Assembly: GCA_037103525.1 (NCBI GenBank)
Contig: JAZKLR010000566.1
Span: 248,001-312,000 of the forward strand
Origin: Ganaspis brasiliensis
Lineage: Eukaryota > Arthropoda > Insecta > Hymenoptera > Figitidae
DNA length: 64,000 nt
Direction: 5' to 3'
The notes below the pieces were generated by a model that worked only from the letters and a program-made list of their open reading frames with translations, did no database searches and had not been told where the DNA came from. Position numbers and translations under genes: made by a program. Below, piece by piece: positions 49,272 through 60,601 of this stretch; positions within the stretch are counted from its first letter, which is position 1, and every line of letters begins with the position of its first letter.

Positions 49272-50655
49272 CAATTGAGGGGCTGGATGCAATAAGGGGA
49301 TACGCGAGACTTTCGTTGGCCCCGCGTACAGCGAGTCTCCGGCAGAAACGGGGGACTTCGAAAGTCGTCTATATGGGCGAATCCACAGAACCGGTCGATT
49401 TCATGTTACTCACAGATTTTTCTATTTTAGAAGTATCATATTAATCTTTTTCAAATTTCTACCAATTTATAGTATCCCTGATAACCAATTAAACTAAGAA
49501 AATTGAGTAAATGCAAACCTTTTCGTCTTATATAAAAAATAAAATAGAGTTAAGTTACTTAAAAATTCAAATTTGTCGTGTTATTCTAGGTATCAATTTT
49601 AATTCTTATGGGTATAACTTGTTCGGCATAGATTGAAACAATTCCAAATGATGGTGAATTATACTTTACTTAGTGTAGAATCTATTGAAGGCAGAAAAAA
49701 ATATGTGCCCTTAATTAAAAAGAAATGGTAGTCGCTGAAAGTAGCGTTACTCATTATTTTAAAATAATGAAATACCTATACATTTTTATAAATATTTTTT
49801 ACGGCGATTCTTCGATTTGAATTTTTCAAATTGGTACTTGTTGTTTTTTAGCAGATGAACAAATCTAGGTATAATAGAACAGTGTGCGATTAGAATTAAA
49901 GAAAATATTACAAAAATTAACACTCTATATTTGATCGTGAACGATTCAAAACTTAGCCTTTTTTCAGGAGCACAACTACAAATTAAAATATAATGAATTA
50001 AAAACATGTGTGATTATTTAAAGACATTATTATCATTTTTATATACAAACGCCAAATTCTATCTTCAATTTATAATATCTAAAAGTTAAAAATAAAACTA
50101 AAATTAAAAGAAATTTAACTGAATGAAGGTATTTATAAATATCAAAAATGAAATAACCATTCATTTGTTTTATTTTCAAACTTGTACCAAAATCAATGTC
50201 AATAATGTCTGTTTAGGTATTGGTTCAGATAATTTAATTTTCAAAATAAAAAAATAAATGCTAAGATGAAATTATAATTTATTAATTATTACCTATGTTA
50301 ATTGTAAATATGAATTGTATATAAATAATTGTATTTTATCATATTTTATTATTCAAAATGTTTTGCAAATATTACAAATATATATGCAAAAAACAAAAGA
50401 ATGAAGTACACATTTTTCATTAAAATTTTCTGAACAAAGATTACATAGGTATTTTCGTTTTTGGCTTTTAACTCAAACGGCATTAAAATAAAATGGATCA
50501 CGCAAGAAGGTAATTGTTCTTAAATACTTTTCAAAAAAAATAAACCATAAATGAAAGGTGTGCTCGTAATTTGAAAATTTTTATTTTTATAAGTGAAAAT
50601 CGACCGGTTCTGTGGATTTTCCCATATCCCTTTATTGCATCCAGCCCCTCAATTA
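49272..50655. mobile_element. DNA transposon remnant with GAGGGGCTGGATGC termini
   Basis: The left end CAATTGAGGGGCTGGATGCA (49272) and right end TGCATCCAGCCCCTCAATT (50637-50655) are inverted repeats that continue to CCACAGAACCGGTCGATTTT, an arm of about 80 bp. AATT occurs at both edges but is itself palindromic, so the target duplication is uncertain. The interior (about 1.2 kb) has no transposase; the 73-codon minus frame 49786-50007 is not recognisable. Probably a non-autonomous deletion derivative. Confidence 0.75.
49303..49370. mobile_element. 68-bp GC-rich insertion in the left TIR
   Basis: Comparing the two TIRs shows 68 extra bases in the left one, bounded by ATA on both sides (49300-49302 and 49371-49373). 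The insert is GC-rich and has imperfect inverted ends GCGAGACTTTCG and CGAAAGTCGTCT. It looks like a tiny secondary insertion with a 3-bp duplication. Confidence 0.55.
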
Positions 50656-50659
50656 AAGA

Positions 50660-50932
50660 TATAGTTTTTAGTTTTTTTGTTGTATTTGAAAATTAAAGAG
50701 AGGCACAAATTTAGAAATGACGTGATTTTGGTGGTTTGAATAACGAGAAAAATTATACAGGTCTGCAAAATTTCGTTCATGTCCGTTACCAAGAATAAAA
50801 AAACAGGAGGTGATTGTTGTAGATTTTTTGACGCAGAATCAGAACCTGACCTTAAAAATGCCCCATCACGTCCGTTTTGCACATTTTCGTAAATTTTTTG
50901 TAACTTAACAAAATTGTTTATTTTTTCTAAAT
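50660..50932. other. Intergenic stretch between two inverted-repeat elements
   Basis: No supported gene; minus frame 50649-50882 lacks a recognisable domain. Confidence 0.4.
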
Positions 50933-51770
50933 TGTATCGTATGGTACTACTCTTAAGCTTTAAAACACACTTTTGAAAATTATTTTATGATTCTTTAAAA
51001 AAAAGTTATGCAGATTTGTAATTTTTTTAATTTACAACTGTAGTCTCTCTAAAGTTCTTCCAGTTTGTGTTCACTCCATGAAGAGTGTAAATTGAGCCAC
51101 TTTAATCAGAGTGAGAAACCCACTCTAAAAGACTAACATATTTTTATAGAGTAAATTTTCACTCGAATTCTCAGCGCAAATTTACTCCAAGCTAAAAATG
51201 AACACTCACTCTAATTTAGGAGTGAAATAAGGGCCCGTATCATTTTGACACAAATGTTTTCGGGCAACTTGTTATATTGTACTCCCGAAGAAGAATGTTA
51301 TATTTTACTCCAACTAAAATCAAAGATTTATAAGTTTTAATTATTCAATAATTGGACTTACTGGATTAATTAAGTCTTTTAATATTAATTTAATGTATTA
51401 AAATCAATTATTTAATAAATAAGATTTAAAAATCATTAATTTTAGAAGGAGTAAAATATAACATTCATCTTCGGGAGAACAATATAACAAGTTGCACGAA
51501 AAAATTTGTGTCAAAATGATACGGGCCCTGAAATAATGTAATCGAATTTTACTCTATAAGAGTAAAATCTCACTCTTTTAGAATGGGTTTCTCACTCTGA
51601 TTGGAGTGGATCAAACTTCACTGTTTGTGAAGTGAAAAAACACTCTAAGAAATTTAGAAAGATTTGACTAAATGAAAAAATTTCAAACCCTCATAACTTT
51701 TTTTTAAAAAATTGTAAAATAATTTTCAAAAATGGGTTTTGAAGCTGAAGAGTAGTTACTATATGATACC
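50933..51770. mobile_element. Older foldback element carrying a nested MITE
   Basis: Left arm from ATTGTATCGTATGGTACTAC pairs with the right arm ending TAGTTACTATATGATACC. Pairing continues inward through CTTTAAAAAAAAGTTATG, AATCAGAGTGAGAAACCCAC and TTTATAGAGTAAA. The arms are rich in CACTCT words. Removing the 298-bp insert plus one copy of its duplication leaves an element of about 530 bp that is nearly all arm. Confidence 0.8.
51231..51528. mobile_element. 298-bp MITE with 8-bp target duplication (hAT-like)
   Basis: Termini GGGCCCGTATCATTTTGACA and TGTCAAAATGATACGGGCCC are inverted repeats of about 85 bp in all. The flanks are an exact 8-bp direct duplication, TGAAATAA, at 51223-51230 and 51529-51536. 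An 8-bp duplication with short TIRs and no ORF fits a non-autonomous hAT-superfamily element. It is inserted inside the foldback element, so it is younger than it. Confidence 0.88.
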
Positions 51771-51859
51771 ATTCCTACGTATTTTTTTTTTCCTAAATCC
51801 GAATCCAAAGTCAGAATTATTAGAGTAGTTCTACTTTTTGAAATAATCTCCAAAAAATT

Positions 51860-53290
51860 TTAAAAACAAAAAAATGACGAAAATAATTGACAAATGAAAA
51901 AAAATTCGAAAAACATCATTACACAATTGAAAGGAGTAGGTTAAAAAATAAAACAATGAATATTAAATTAAAACAAAATAGTTAAAAAATTATAAGAATT
52001 ACTGTTTGAAATAATTGCAAATTGAACAACTGGATTGGAAATGGAAAAAAATAATTGAAATTAAAAGAAAATAAAATTAGATGTTGAGGAAATAAATTGA
52101 AAATTTGAAAAAATAATTGATAACGAAAACAAAAACTACAAAATGAAGAAAATATTCGACAATTGAAAACAAAATTAAAAAAATGTCTAGATTAATACAC
52201 AACCGAAGAAAATAATTTAAATAATCAAGGAATAATTATAAAATTTCAAGGTAATAATTGAACATAGCCAAAATTGTGGAAAATAATTGAAAAATAACGA
52301 AAATAACTGTCAATTGAAAACAAAATTCGATAACTGACTAGATTAATAGACAATTGAAAAAATAATTTAAAAAATTAAACAAGAAATATTAAATTTAAAG
52401 AAATTAATTGAAAATTGAAAGAATATTTGTTGAAATTAATTGCACATTTAACAACTGGATTAAAAATCAAAAAAAGTAATTAAAAATTGAAGAATTGAAT
52501 TTCAATTTATGGAATATAGTTAAAAATTGAAGAATGAATATAAAAATTAAAGAATGGAATTAAAAATTAAAGAAAATATTTCAGCAATTAAATTTAAAAT
52601 TTAAAAAACTCAATCATAATCGAAATGAAAATAATAACAATTGAATAGAAATTTTAAAACAATTTTGATGAGTGAAAAAAGTAATTAAAAATATCCGAGA
52701 ATTATTGAATATTGAGGAATTAATGGAAAATCAATAAAAATAATTGATAATTAAAGAAAATATTTGAGACTTGAAGAAAATAATTAAAAATTGATGGGAT
52801 AAATTGATAATTAAAGAATTAAATGAAAATATCAAGAAAATAATGATAATTAAAAGAATAATTACAATATGATGAAAATAATTAAATATTGAGGAAAATA
52901 ATTAATAATTGAAACAAAATCGAAGAATGGTAAGAATAATCGGGATTAGAATTTTTTTTTTTTATTAATGAATAATCATAAAACTGAAGGAAAATTATAA
53001 ATTGTCAATTGAAAGCTAATAAAAATTATGGATAAAATTGTAGAAATTAAGTGAAAATTGAAGAATTGTATTAAAATTTCAATAAAATAATTGACAATTA
53101 AACGAAAATTTACAAAATGACTAAAATAATTAAATAAAAAAAAGAATAATTTAGAAATGAGGAAAATAATTGACAATTAAATGAAAAATTTTACATCTGT
53201 CGAGAATGATCGACAAAAGAACAAAATATTTAAAAAAATAGAAGAATTATTACAAAATTTAAAGAGAACAATTGTATATTATAAACTGTT
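51860..53290. repeat. A-rich decayed tandem repeat, reverse orientation of the 38.7-42.7 kb family
   Basis: Built from variants of AAAATAATTGAAAATTGAAG, whose reverse complement CTTCAATTTTCAATTATTTT is the word of the 38700-42720 array. Longer internal modules are harder to see here. Frames such as 52976-53176 (minus) are composition artefacts. Confidence 0.75.
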
Positions 53291-54825
53291 GAAAATTATA
53301 GCAACATAAACGCGCGCGAGAAAAAATTGAATTGTTTCTGGTCATTACTAATTGTAATGTAAAAACTAGAAATTTTTGCAAATACAAATAAGATTAATAA
53401 TTTAATAAAATTTGTTACTCAAATAAACTTAATATTTTAGATAAATATAACTTTTATTCTATGTAAATTAAGATAAGATTAAATTACTTTAAAAAAATAT
53501 TTTTTTAATTCTAGAAAAGGATTGTTCTAAAATGAGTCACTGTAAAATTGACAGAATTTTTTAACATAACATTAGAAATGTCATAAACCTTTAGATTCAA
53601 AATGTGTAAATGTTTTTAAAATTGTTGAAAAATTATATGAAACTCAATATTTAACGTTTTTTTAAATTCCTGATCACGAATATATGAAGTCCAAGTTTAT
53701 AATGTTTTATTGAGCACGAAAGTGTGAAAATTTTTTGAATATTTATGAAACTCACGATATGAGTGTCTTATTGAATCTGCTGATCACTATTAAGGGGTCT
53801 TAATTATAAAATTTATCAAAATAAAATTAGGCGAATGAAATTTTTGAAAATTTTTTTTCTCCTCATTAAATAGGGTATCTAAATCTTTTTGGTGTCTGGA
53901 ATTAAAAAAATTTAATAGTGTAAAGTGAAATATTTAATATTATCTATTTTTGATCAAGATGTAATAGCTTATTTAGATATAAAATGTGTAATTTAAAATA
54001 AAATTTTAATAAAATATTAATTCAGATGTTAAGGGTGCTAGAGATTATCCCAAACACATATTATTTTTCGCGCGTGCGTCTATTACGCGACTATTTTAAC
54101 ATATAATATAAAAAATAAATTTAATTTAAATACCAACATTAATTTTTTGGTATGTAGAACAATAATGTAAATGGAAGTTAAATTTAAAAAATGATGGTGA
54201 TTTCATATATTCCTGAAATTTCAAAATCTATTTAAATGCTGTAGAGGAACAATGATAACTGCAGTTACTTTTTCTATAAAAAAATAAATTACTTGAAATT
54301 CTTTTATCTTCCTTTAAGAATAAGTAAACTCACTACAGAATGTATATAATCATACAGTTTATTTCAATTATAAGAATGTTCATTTTTTCGGTATGGAAAG
54401 TAATTCGAGAAAGAAAAACATTTCTGATCTGTTGCCCGGTAAGAACAGAGGAATAGAAAAGAATTCAGAATCTGAATCCCCTTTAATAGGCGAATTTTCC
54501 ATTTTGAAGAACTCCAAGATGGAGATTGAAAAATAAAAACTTTTATTATTTTTAATTCCCAGTGTTATAGTAAATCTTTAAAAATTAAATTTATGAAACT
54601 AACATAGAAATATGCATTTTGTACTTTTATTGATTAAATAAAATCAACATTAAATATCAAAAAGTCATTATTAAACGATAATTCATAAAATTCAAAAAGT
54701 ATTTCAGCTGTCAAGATAACATAAACGAAAAAACTTTAATTTAATAGTTTAGTTATAATTAAGTAGAATTTAGAAAATATCCAAACAATTCTAATTTTAT
54801 AACTTTAAGGTTATGAAATAATTCG
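53291..54825. other. AT-rich intergenic stretch
   Basis: No gene, repeat or regulatory element is supported. Confidence 0.4.
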
Positions 54826-54833
54826 TTGATTAC

Positions 54834-55682
54834 TAGGGTGGTCCAAAAAAAGTCGATTTTCGAAAATTAAAAACGGCTATTCAGTTTCATAAACTTCAGG
54901 GGTAAACAAGGCATATCCATTTTTTTCAAATTTTTTTAATAATATTTTCATGTGGCGACGAGTTTTTTCTCTTCTTATAGGAGTTAACACGTAAAAATAG
55001 CAAATTATTTTTGACTGCACTTTTTATTAGTTTATTGATGTCGTAATTTTATTTCGAGCTACAGACTGCTAGGTGTGAACTAAGATAAAGTATTGCAAAA
55101 AAGTAAATTTACAAATTTTTATTTTTATAGTCATTATTCAGTGTCAAAAAACACCAAATTGGTAGTTTTCAGGACCAGTTTTCTGCTAGTAAATATAAGT
55201 TGTTCTACATCTAACTTGTACTGTATGAAAATTTATTTCTTAAATATGAGATTCTGTGAAATTAAAAAAGCTACATCAATATTAAGAGGGCAATTTGTTG
55301 AATTGAATTTTAGCATTTTTGAACTTTCGTCGGTTTACAGCCATCATTATTAGGAAAAATGATATAGGCCTGCTTATTGCTACTGACGAACGTCAAACCG
55401 GAACGGGGACAATAGAACCCTTTTGCAGTGAAATTGAAAATCGACCGTAGATCATATAACCATAAATCACATACCCTTTAAGGATGGAGCTGTGATTATT
55501 GCCCAGAAGCGAAATGTACAAAAATTAGACAGAAAGATGAAAAACTTTAAGAGTTCGTCGCCACATGAAAATATTAACGAAAAAATTTGAAAAAAATGGG
55601 TATGCCTTGTTTCACCCTGAAGTTTATGAAACTGAATAGCCGTTTTTAATTTTCGAAAATCAACTTATTTTGGACCATCCTA
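54834..55682. mobile_element. 849-bp DNA transposon with 8-bp target duplication
   Basis: Ends TAGGGTGGTCC and GGACCATCCTA, with inverted arms of about 130 bp (54834-54970 against 55550-55682; shared GTCGATTTTCGAAAATTAAA and CCACATGAAAATATT). Exact flanking duplication TTGATTAC at 54826-54833 and 55683-55690. The interior holds an 86-codon frame (55093-55353) that resembles no transposase. Probably non-autonomous; the 8-bp duplication points to hAT or a similar superfamily. Confidence 0.88.
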
Positions 55683-55690
55683 TTGATTAC

Positions 55691-57180
55691 ATTAAATATT
55701 TAAAATAAATTCTGGAAATCGATTTAAAATGCACGCTTTCTTAATATCACATTTCATTACAACTTTGACATACTGCATCAATTATCTATTATTTAATCTG
55801 TGATTGTCACATTTTATCATTCAGAAGCATATTCACGTTTTCGATTTTTTATTAGAGAACAGATGTACCAAGAAATCAATTGACTTTTCTAAATATTTAT
55901 TACTCTGTAAAGAATAAAAATAAAAAATAATAGATATTTTATGCATGAATTCGAGATAATTGTTCGAACTGAAAATATGCTCGCTTCCGTGCAATTCAAA
56001 AACATTATGATTAAAGAGAATTTAAAAGTTGCAAAAAAAAGTTTACTAGCAAAGAATTAGAAAGTTGAAACACGGATTCAAAGGAATTATTTTTTTAGAT
56101 ATTTCATTCCCAGTTAGTGTTTTTTGAAAATGGAAAATTCGCCTATTCAAAAAAATTCAATATTCTGCACTTTCATGTAAAACCTAGAAATTTTAATTTT
56201 TCTCTATTCAACGCTTCTTACCGGGTGTACATTTAAAAATTAATAATCCTGTGAACTTTTGATCCGATAAAAAGAGCCTTCTGGTCATTTACCATGATCT
56301 CATAAAAGGTTTGTTACAAATTAATTCTTCACCCCAGAAGGTATACTTCAATTCTTACTCCAATGTAGTTCTAGGAAATAATCTGTCACATGTTCAGAAA
56401 TCGTATGTTAAGAAAAGAAATCCGTAGTTAACATCTAAAATTGATAAGTTTATTTCTGAAAAGTTTATTAAATTTGCATAAACTGAAGAACTTTGTAGAT
56501 TATTATTTAACTAAACAATTTTTCGAACATTCAGCGATGAAAATATCATTCTTAAGAATATAGAAAATATAGTTCTTCACAATCACTTTTTCTCTAATTC
56601 CTTAACACAATTTGGACGTTTTTTTCTCAATTCTAAATTTTTATTAAAAATAGAACATTTATTGTTAATAAACTTTTATTAAATGAAATATTTTTTACAA
56701 AAAAATTTAATAATTTCTTGATTAATTTATAATGATAGGAATATTCTCTAATGATTGCTAAGAATTCGCTCGTCGGATTGTCCAGTGTCCATTACAACTA
56801 GAGTTCTGAAAATAAATGGCTGAAAATATTATTTCTAGTAAGAAAGCAAATTAAATCTTAGCCTGCTGGCTGACATTTATTTTTAAGAATATTAATTACT
56901 AGGAGGTAAGGTAAAGTCAATGATGACACCCAGAATTAAAAAAATAAAGATAACAATAATATATTCTAATAATTTAAAATTGAAATGTTACAAAAAGAAA
57001 TTAACAAAATCCTAATTGATCCACAGTAAACTAAATATAAAACAATTCTAGACTTTTCTTAGATTTCGAGTTTTATAATATTTCTTTTCTTAATAAGCTA
57101 GCTAGTCAAAAACAGTGAACCAACGAATTGTCTGACATAGACTGAACCGATAATAATTTTTGACTGACGTCAATCCCTAC
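55691..57180. other. AT-rich intergenic stretch
   Basis: No supported feature. Confidence 0.4.
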
Positions 57181-57245
57181 CCCTGTGCAATAATCTCCAC
57201 CAAGGAAAAAATTGCTTCTATTCTTTGGGTAGAGAGAAAGCAAGC

Positions 57246-57596
57246 AGGAGCACCTATATTTTTCTCTCTCTATCCAAGAAACTGAGAACCTAGCAGTACT
57301 CGTATTAAAATCTCACGGGGCACCCATAGACATTGCAATCTTCCATTTTCGTGCGCCAATTCGAAGAGGAGCACCTTTATCAATTTGGAGAAACGCCTAG
57401 GAAATCCTTCACCTCAAAGTTTCCGGATGTTACGTGTGTTTTTAGAGAGGTGCACCTCTACTCAATTCTCGCACGCTCCCAGCAGTCAATCTGGCTTACT
57501 ATTTACTTAGGGTCAAGGGTGAATGCGGCGGGAGTACCCACACGCATATCTTCCTTACCTAAGCATCCTAGCATGGATCTGAGGAGCACCTCGAGT
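57246..57596. repeat. Dispersed AGGAGCACCT boxes
   Basis: AGGAGCACCT occurs near 57246, 57365 and 57581, and AGAGGTGCACCTCT (palindromic) near 57446. Four related 10-mers in 350 bp of non-repetitive DNA suggest a shared binding site or remnants of a small repeat. The 95-codon plus frame at 57333-57620 opens with TTG and is not called as a gene. Confidence 0.45.
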
Positions 57597-57622
57597 CCCG
57601 ACAACCAGAAGACTGACTGAAT
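57559..57622 (-). promoter_or_regulatory. Candidate minus-strand promoter and first exon
   Basis: Within a GC-richer island (57300-57730), the minus strand reads ACATATATTCAG, then GATTCAGTCAGTCTTCTGG (arthropod initiator-like TCAGTC at about 57620), then 60 nt ending GATGCTTAG at a GTAAGG donor (57558-57553). ATGs near 57574 and 57567 are too close to the donor to tell UTR from coding. The sequence supports a transcription start plus 5' splice site; the gene itself is not identifiable. Confidence 0.35.
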
Positions 57623-57909
57623 CGGCGAGCGAAACTGAATATATGTACTCCGTTAGTCTCCGCTGCGAAAAAGGGGTGGAGAGAGACGTGCGAGAAGTGG
57701 GAAACCCCACTCTCTTCGAGAGCCATGCCGGCTTCTATAGTAATGTATGAGTACGCTACACATTTATAACTCATATCATTACGAATTTTAACTCTATCTG
57801 TTAAATTTATTCTAATTTAGTAATTTGTTTTGATTTCTCAATGTTACTCTATATATGTTTTCGTCGTATAAGTTTGTAATCGTCACTATCACACTTTTCA
57901 TTAAATTTG

Positions 57910-58125
57910 ACCCTGACCAAGGGCCAGCAAACGTTTTGACAAATCACAGACTGTGATATTCTGAAATATTTTTAAAAAATTCTGTATGAAATAAAAATCC
58001 TTTCTTAATAGGTATATTCTGTGTTGGTCTGTGTTAGATTTGTTTTATTAAGTGTTACACTTGTTGTTATTACAGCTTGAAGATGTCTACGATATGTGGA
58101 CGAAAAGTTGCCAATAAATAACTTA
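57910..58125 (+). mobile_element. Two Penelope-type tail motifs
   Basis: CCTGACCAAGGGCCAGCAAACG at 57912 (given in part) and CTTGAAGATGTCTACGATAT followed by GTGGACGAAAAGTTGCC at 58076 both follow the CTGAAGA-stem-GAAA layout of Penelope-like pLTR ends. In the second, GTCTAC and GTGGAC form a 6-bp stem. They are in the same orientation about 165 bp apart, as in partial tandem copies. No RT sequence is nearby. Confidence 0.45.
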
Positions 58126-59000
58126 TTTGATTTATTTAATGTATTACTGCGTAATACCTACACAATTTTGCTCCTTGGATAGAAAAATCTTTTTTCTTAT
58201 TATCAACCATGGAGAGCGACATAATCGCAATAATAATGCGGAAAAACCTTCCGCATTGATTTTTGTAAAAAATTTGCACTAGCTAAAAGTTTATATATGT
58301 GGCTTCCAATCCTGCCAGAGGATCGAGAAACTTAGAAAGAGTGAGGAATGTCAGAGGAGTTTCCGATCCTACGAGAGTACCGTGAAACAAGAAAAAGAGT
58401 GTTAGGGAAGAATAGTTAAATGAGAGAATAAGAATCATCGAAAAACTAAGAATAAAGTTAATTTACTAAATTAAATATAAAGTTCAAAAACTGATTAACT
58501 AACCCGTCCAGAAGTATTTATTCATAAATGTCGATAAAAGTAAACTGACAAACGATTTTTAGTTTCCTAATTTGTAACAAATTGGATGTCTTGACAATAC
58601 TCAAGAGTGAATTTAAATTGAAATTAATTATGTCCAGGAAGTCTTACTTCCTTTGTCAATGTTCTGTTTTCAAACAGTTAAAATTTAAGCTTAATAAATT
58701 ATAAATTTAATATTTAATATAGCTAAGTAAGTCGAATTTTTAAATGTCAAATGTATCATCGAACTATTTTTGTTCTCCTAAATATTAATGTCAAATGTGA
58801 CGCATTTATAATTTTCGATACAGAAATTATTTTGTCAGACGTGTTTTGATAAAGCAGTATATTTCAATATTGGCGTTCTTCTCTATTTTATTCGTGTATT
58901 CAAATGTCGTTAATTTATTCTCAATTAGCACGAAATGAGAAGTTATTATTACTTATCAAAAGTTATTGAATGACATATGAAAACCCGATTGAACGCGAGT
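58126..59000. other. Intergenic stretch
   Basis: A slightly GC-richer part lies at 58300-58430. No gene is supported. Confidence 0.4.
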
Positions 59001-59029
59001 TCATTATATTTTATAAACGTAACCTGTGT

Positions 59030-59200
59030 AGGAGTTTAAAACAGGAGATAAAGAGAACAACGGATTCTGGAATTACGACATTCAACGGGGCCCCCAAAAG
59101 GGAGATACATGATTTTTTTGTGACCAAAGTTGTGTGAGGTACCGAAGGGCCTCCGAAATTTTTTTTCATCGGGAACCCAAGCTCCCTAGTTACGCCACTG
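59030..59200 (-). mobile_element. hAT-type transposon end fragment
   Basis: Read on the minus strand from 59200: CAGTGGCGTAACTAGGGAGC, a terminal sequence I associate with insect hAT elements (CAGTGGCGTAACTAGG). The matching second terminus is not visible within a few hundred bases, so this is a one-ended fragment. The minus frame 59011-59232 runs through it and is not a gene. Confidence 0.5.
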
Positions 59201-59480
59201 CTGATAACCCCTTCCACCAAGGTACTAGCCAACCGCTACGCGCTTAACCTAGTGAAGCGGCATCCGCCAATCGTGGCGCGCTTCACCATCACGTGACTCA
59301 CGAGCAGAACTATATAAATCGTCAGTTAACGAGCTACACGGCACTCCGCTTAGAGCAGTTATACTGCCAACATCTTCGTATTTAAGTGGTTAGACCGCTG
59401 AGAAAGCCTCGAAAATACACTCTACCGTTAGAAATTGTCTTCCGACTGACCTACCGAAGTGGATTAAAAAACACAACTCA
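59201..59480 (+). promoter_or_regulatory. GC-richer, TATA-containing promoter-like island
   Basis: ACTATATAAATC at 59309-59320 lies in a GC-richer stretch (about 59200-59480) with CACGTGAC (E-box) at 59290. No initiator sits at the ideal distance (TCAGTT at 59322 is too near), and no downstream exon with a clear donor was found. It could be a host promoter or an LTR or transposon promoter. Confidence 0.3.
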
Positions 59481-60347
59481 ATTAAAACCACAATAATTTG
59501 GTCAAAAAATAAGATGATAATTGAAACTTAAAAAATTGAAAAGTTTATTAAATTCTGTCTTAGAAAACCTATTAATTTTTTTTTTAGATATGTTAAAGTG
59601 ATTGTAATATTTTATATGTTAGAAAAAGGAGTTCTTGAATTTTTTAAATAATTATTCAATATCTTTAACTCGCTGCCTGATCTACGAAAATGTCATGAAA
59701 AAATTAAAACTTACTTTACCTTTTTTTTTTGAAATGTCAGCTTTCATAATAAGTTGTTTTGGAAAATTAGGACTAGAATCGCATTTCAATAGAAGAAAAA
59801 GTGCACAAAATAGAATTGAATTGACTTTTTCTGAACTACTTTGGTCTAAAGAGAAAACATTGTCAAAGAAACTTAGTATATATATAATAGCAAAACTTCT
59901 AACATAATTAGGAAAGCTATAAAACTTTTCGTAATTTAGTCTCTGAGCGCTCAGTGTTATTTGGTAATGTAATAAAGAAAACACATGTTACGGTTTGTTA
60001 TAAATTTTTTGTAATTTATTCTCAGAGCATGTAACATTTTCTTATGTTGATATCATCATTGTTAAAAAAATATTCTGGCAAAAAATATTTTGTAATTTGA
60101 TCTCTGAGCATTTAGCGTGTTGATACGTAGGTATATTATTCTTCTATAAAGAATTTAATGTCTTTCACTAAGAATTTTGAATTTATAGACAGATTAATAA
60201 ACAGTTTTGTGTGATTCCCTCCTATTAACCAGAGGCCTAGACACGGGACTGATTTGAAGGTAACCAAAAAATTGTTAAGTATTTACAACTTTTAAATAAT
60301 TTTTTATTCTCTGAAGAATTCTACTTTCAGAATCTAGTTAATATAAG
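59481..60347. repeat. Three degenerate copies of an about 81-bp repeat in an AT-rich stretch
   Basis: TTTCGTAATTTAGTCTCTGAGCG (59928, given here as the landmark), TTTTGTAATTTATTCTCAGAGC (60008) and TTTTGTAATTTGATCTCTGAGC (60089) are spaced about 81 bp. The 90- and 100-codon frames at 59635-59907 (plus) and 59682-59984 (minus) overlap each other and neither shows a motif. Confidence 0.5.
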
Positions 60348-60601
60348 GTTAATTAAATAAAGAAACTAAATAATTCGTCCCACACTTTAAGGCAATTCTA
60401 TTTTTTGTAGTCATAGATGATTAATTTTGCAACAGTTTAGCAAGCATTGAGCACTTCAAAAGATAAAAAATTTAGTTAATTAAATAAAGAAACTAAACAA
60501 TTCGTCCCACACTTTAAGGCGATTCTATTTTTTGTAGTCATAGATGATTAATTTTGCAACAGTTTAGCAAGCATTGAGCACTTCAAAAGATAAAAAATTT
60601 A
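60348..60601. repeat. 127-bp tandem duplication
   Basis: The segment starting GTTAATTAAATAAAGAAACT at 60348 is repeated directly at 60475, with two substitutions seen (AAATAATTCG/AAACAATTCG and AAGGCAATTC/AAGGCGATTC). Very recent duplication. Confidence 0.93.

Noticed and set aside
57333..57774. 95-codon plus frame and 68-codon minus frame in the GC-rich island
   Set aside because: The first starts with TTG and has no domain; both fit the lower stop frequency of GC-richer promoter DNA.
59201..59480. tRNA gene suggested by AGTGGTTAGACCGC
   Set aside because: No matching B box, acceptor stem or cloverleaf could be drawn.
59635..59984. Overlapping 90- and 100-codon frames on opposite strands
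   Set aside because: Neither shows a motif or splice support, and mutually antisense frames often co-occur by chance.
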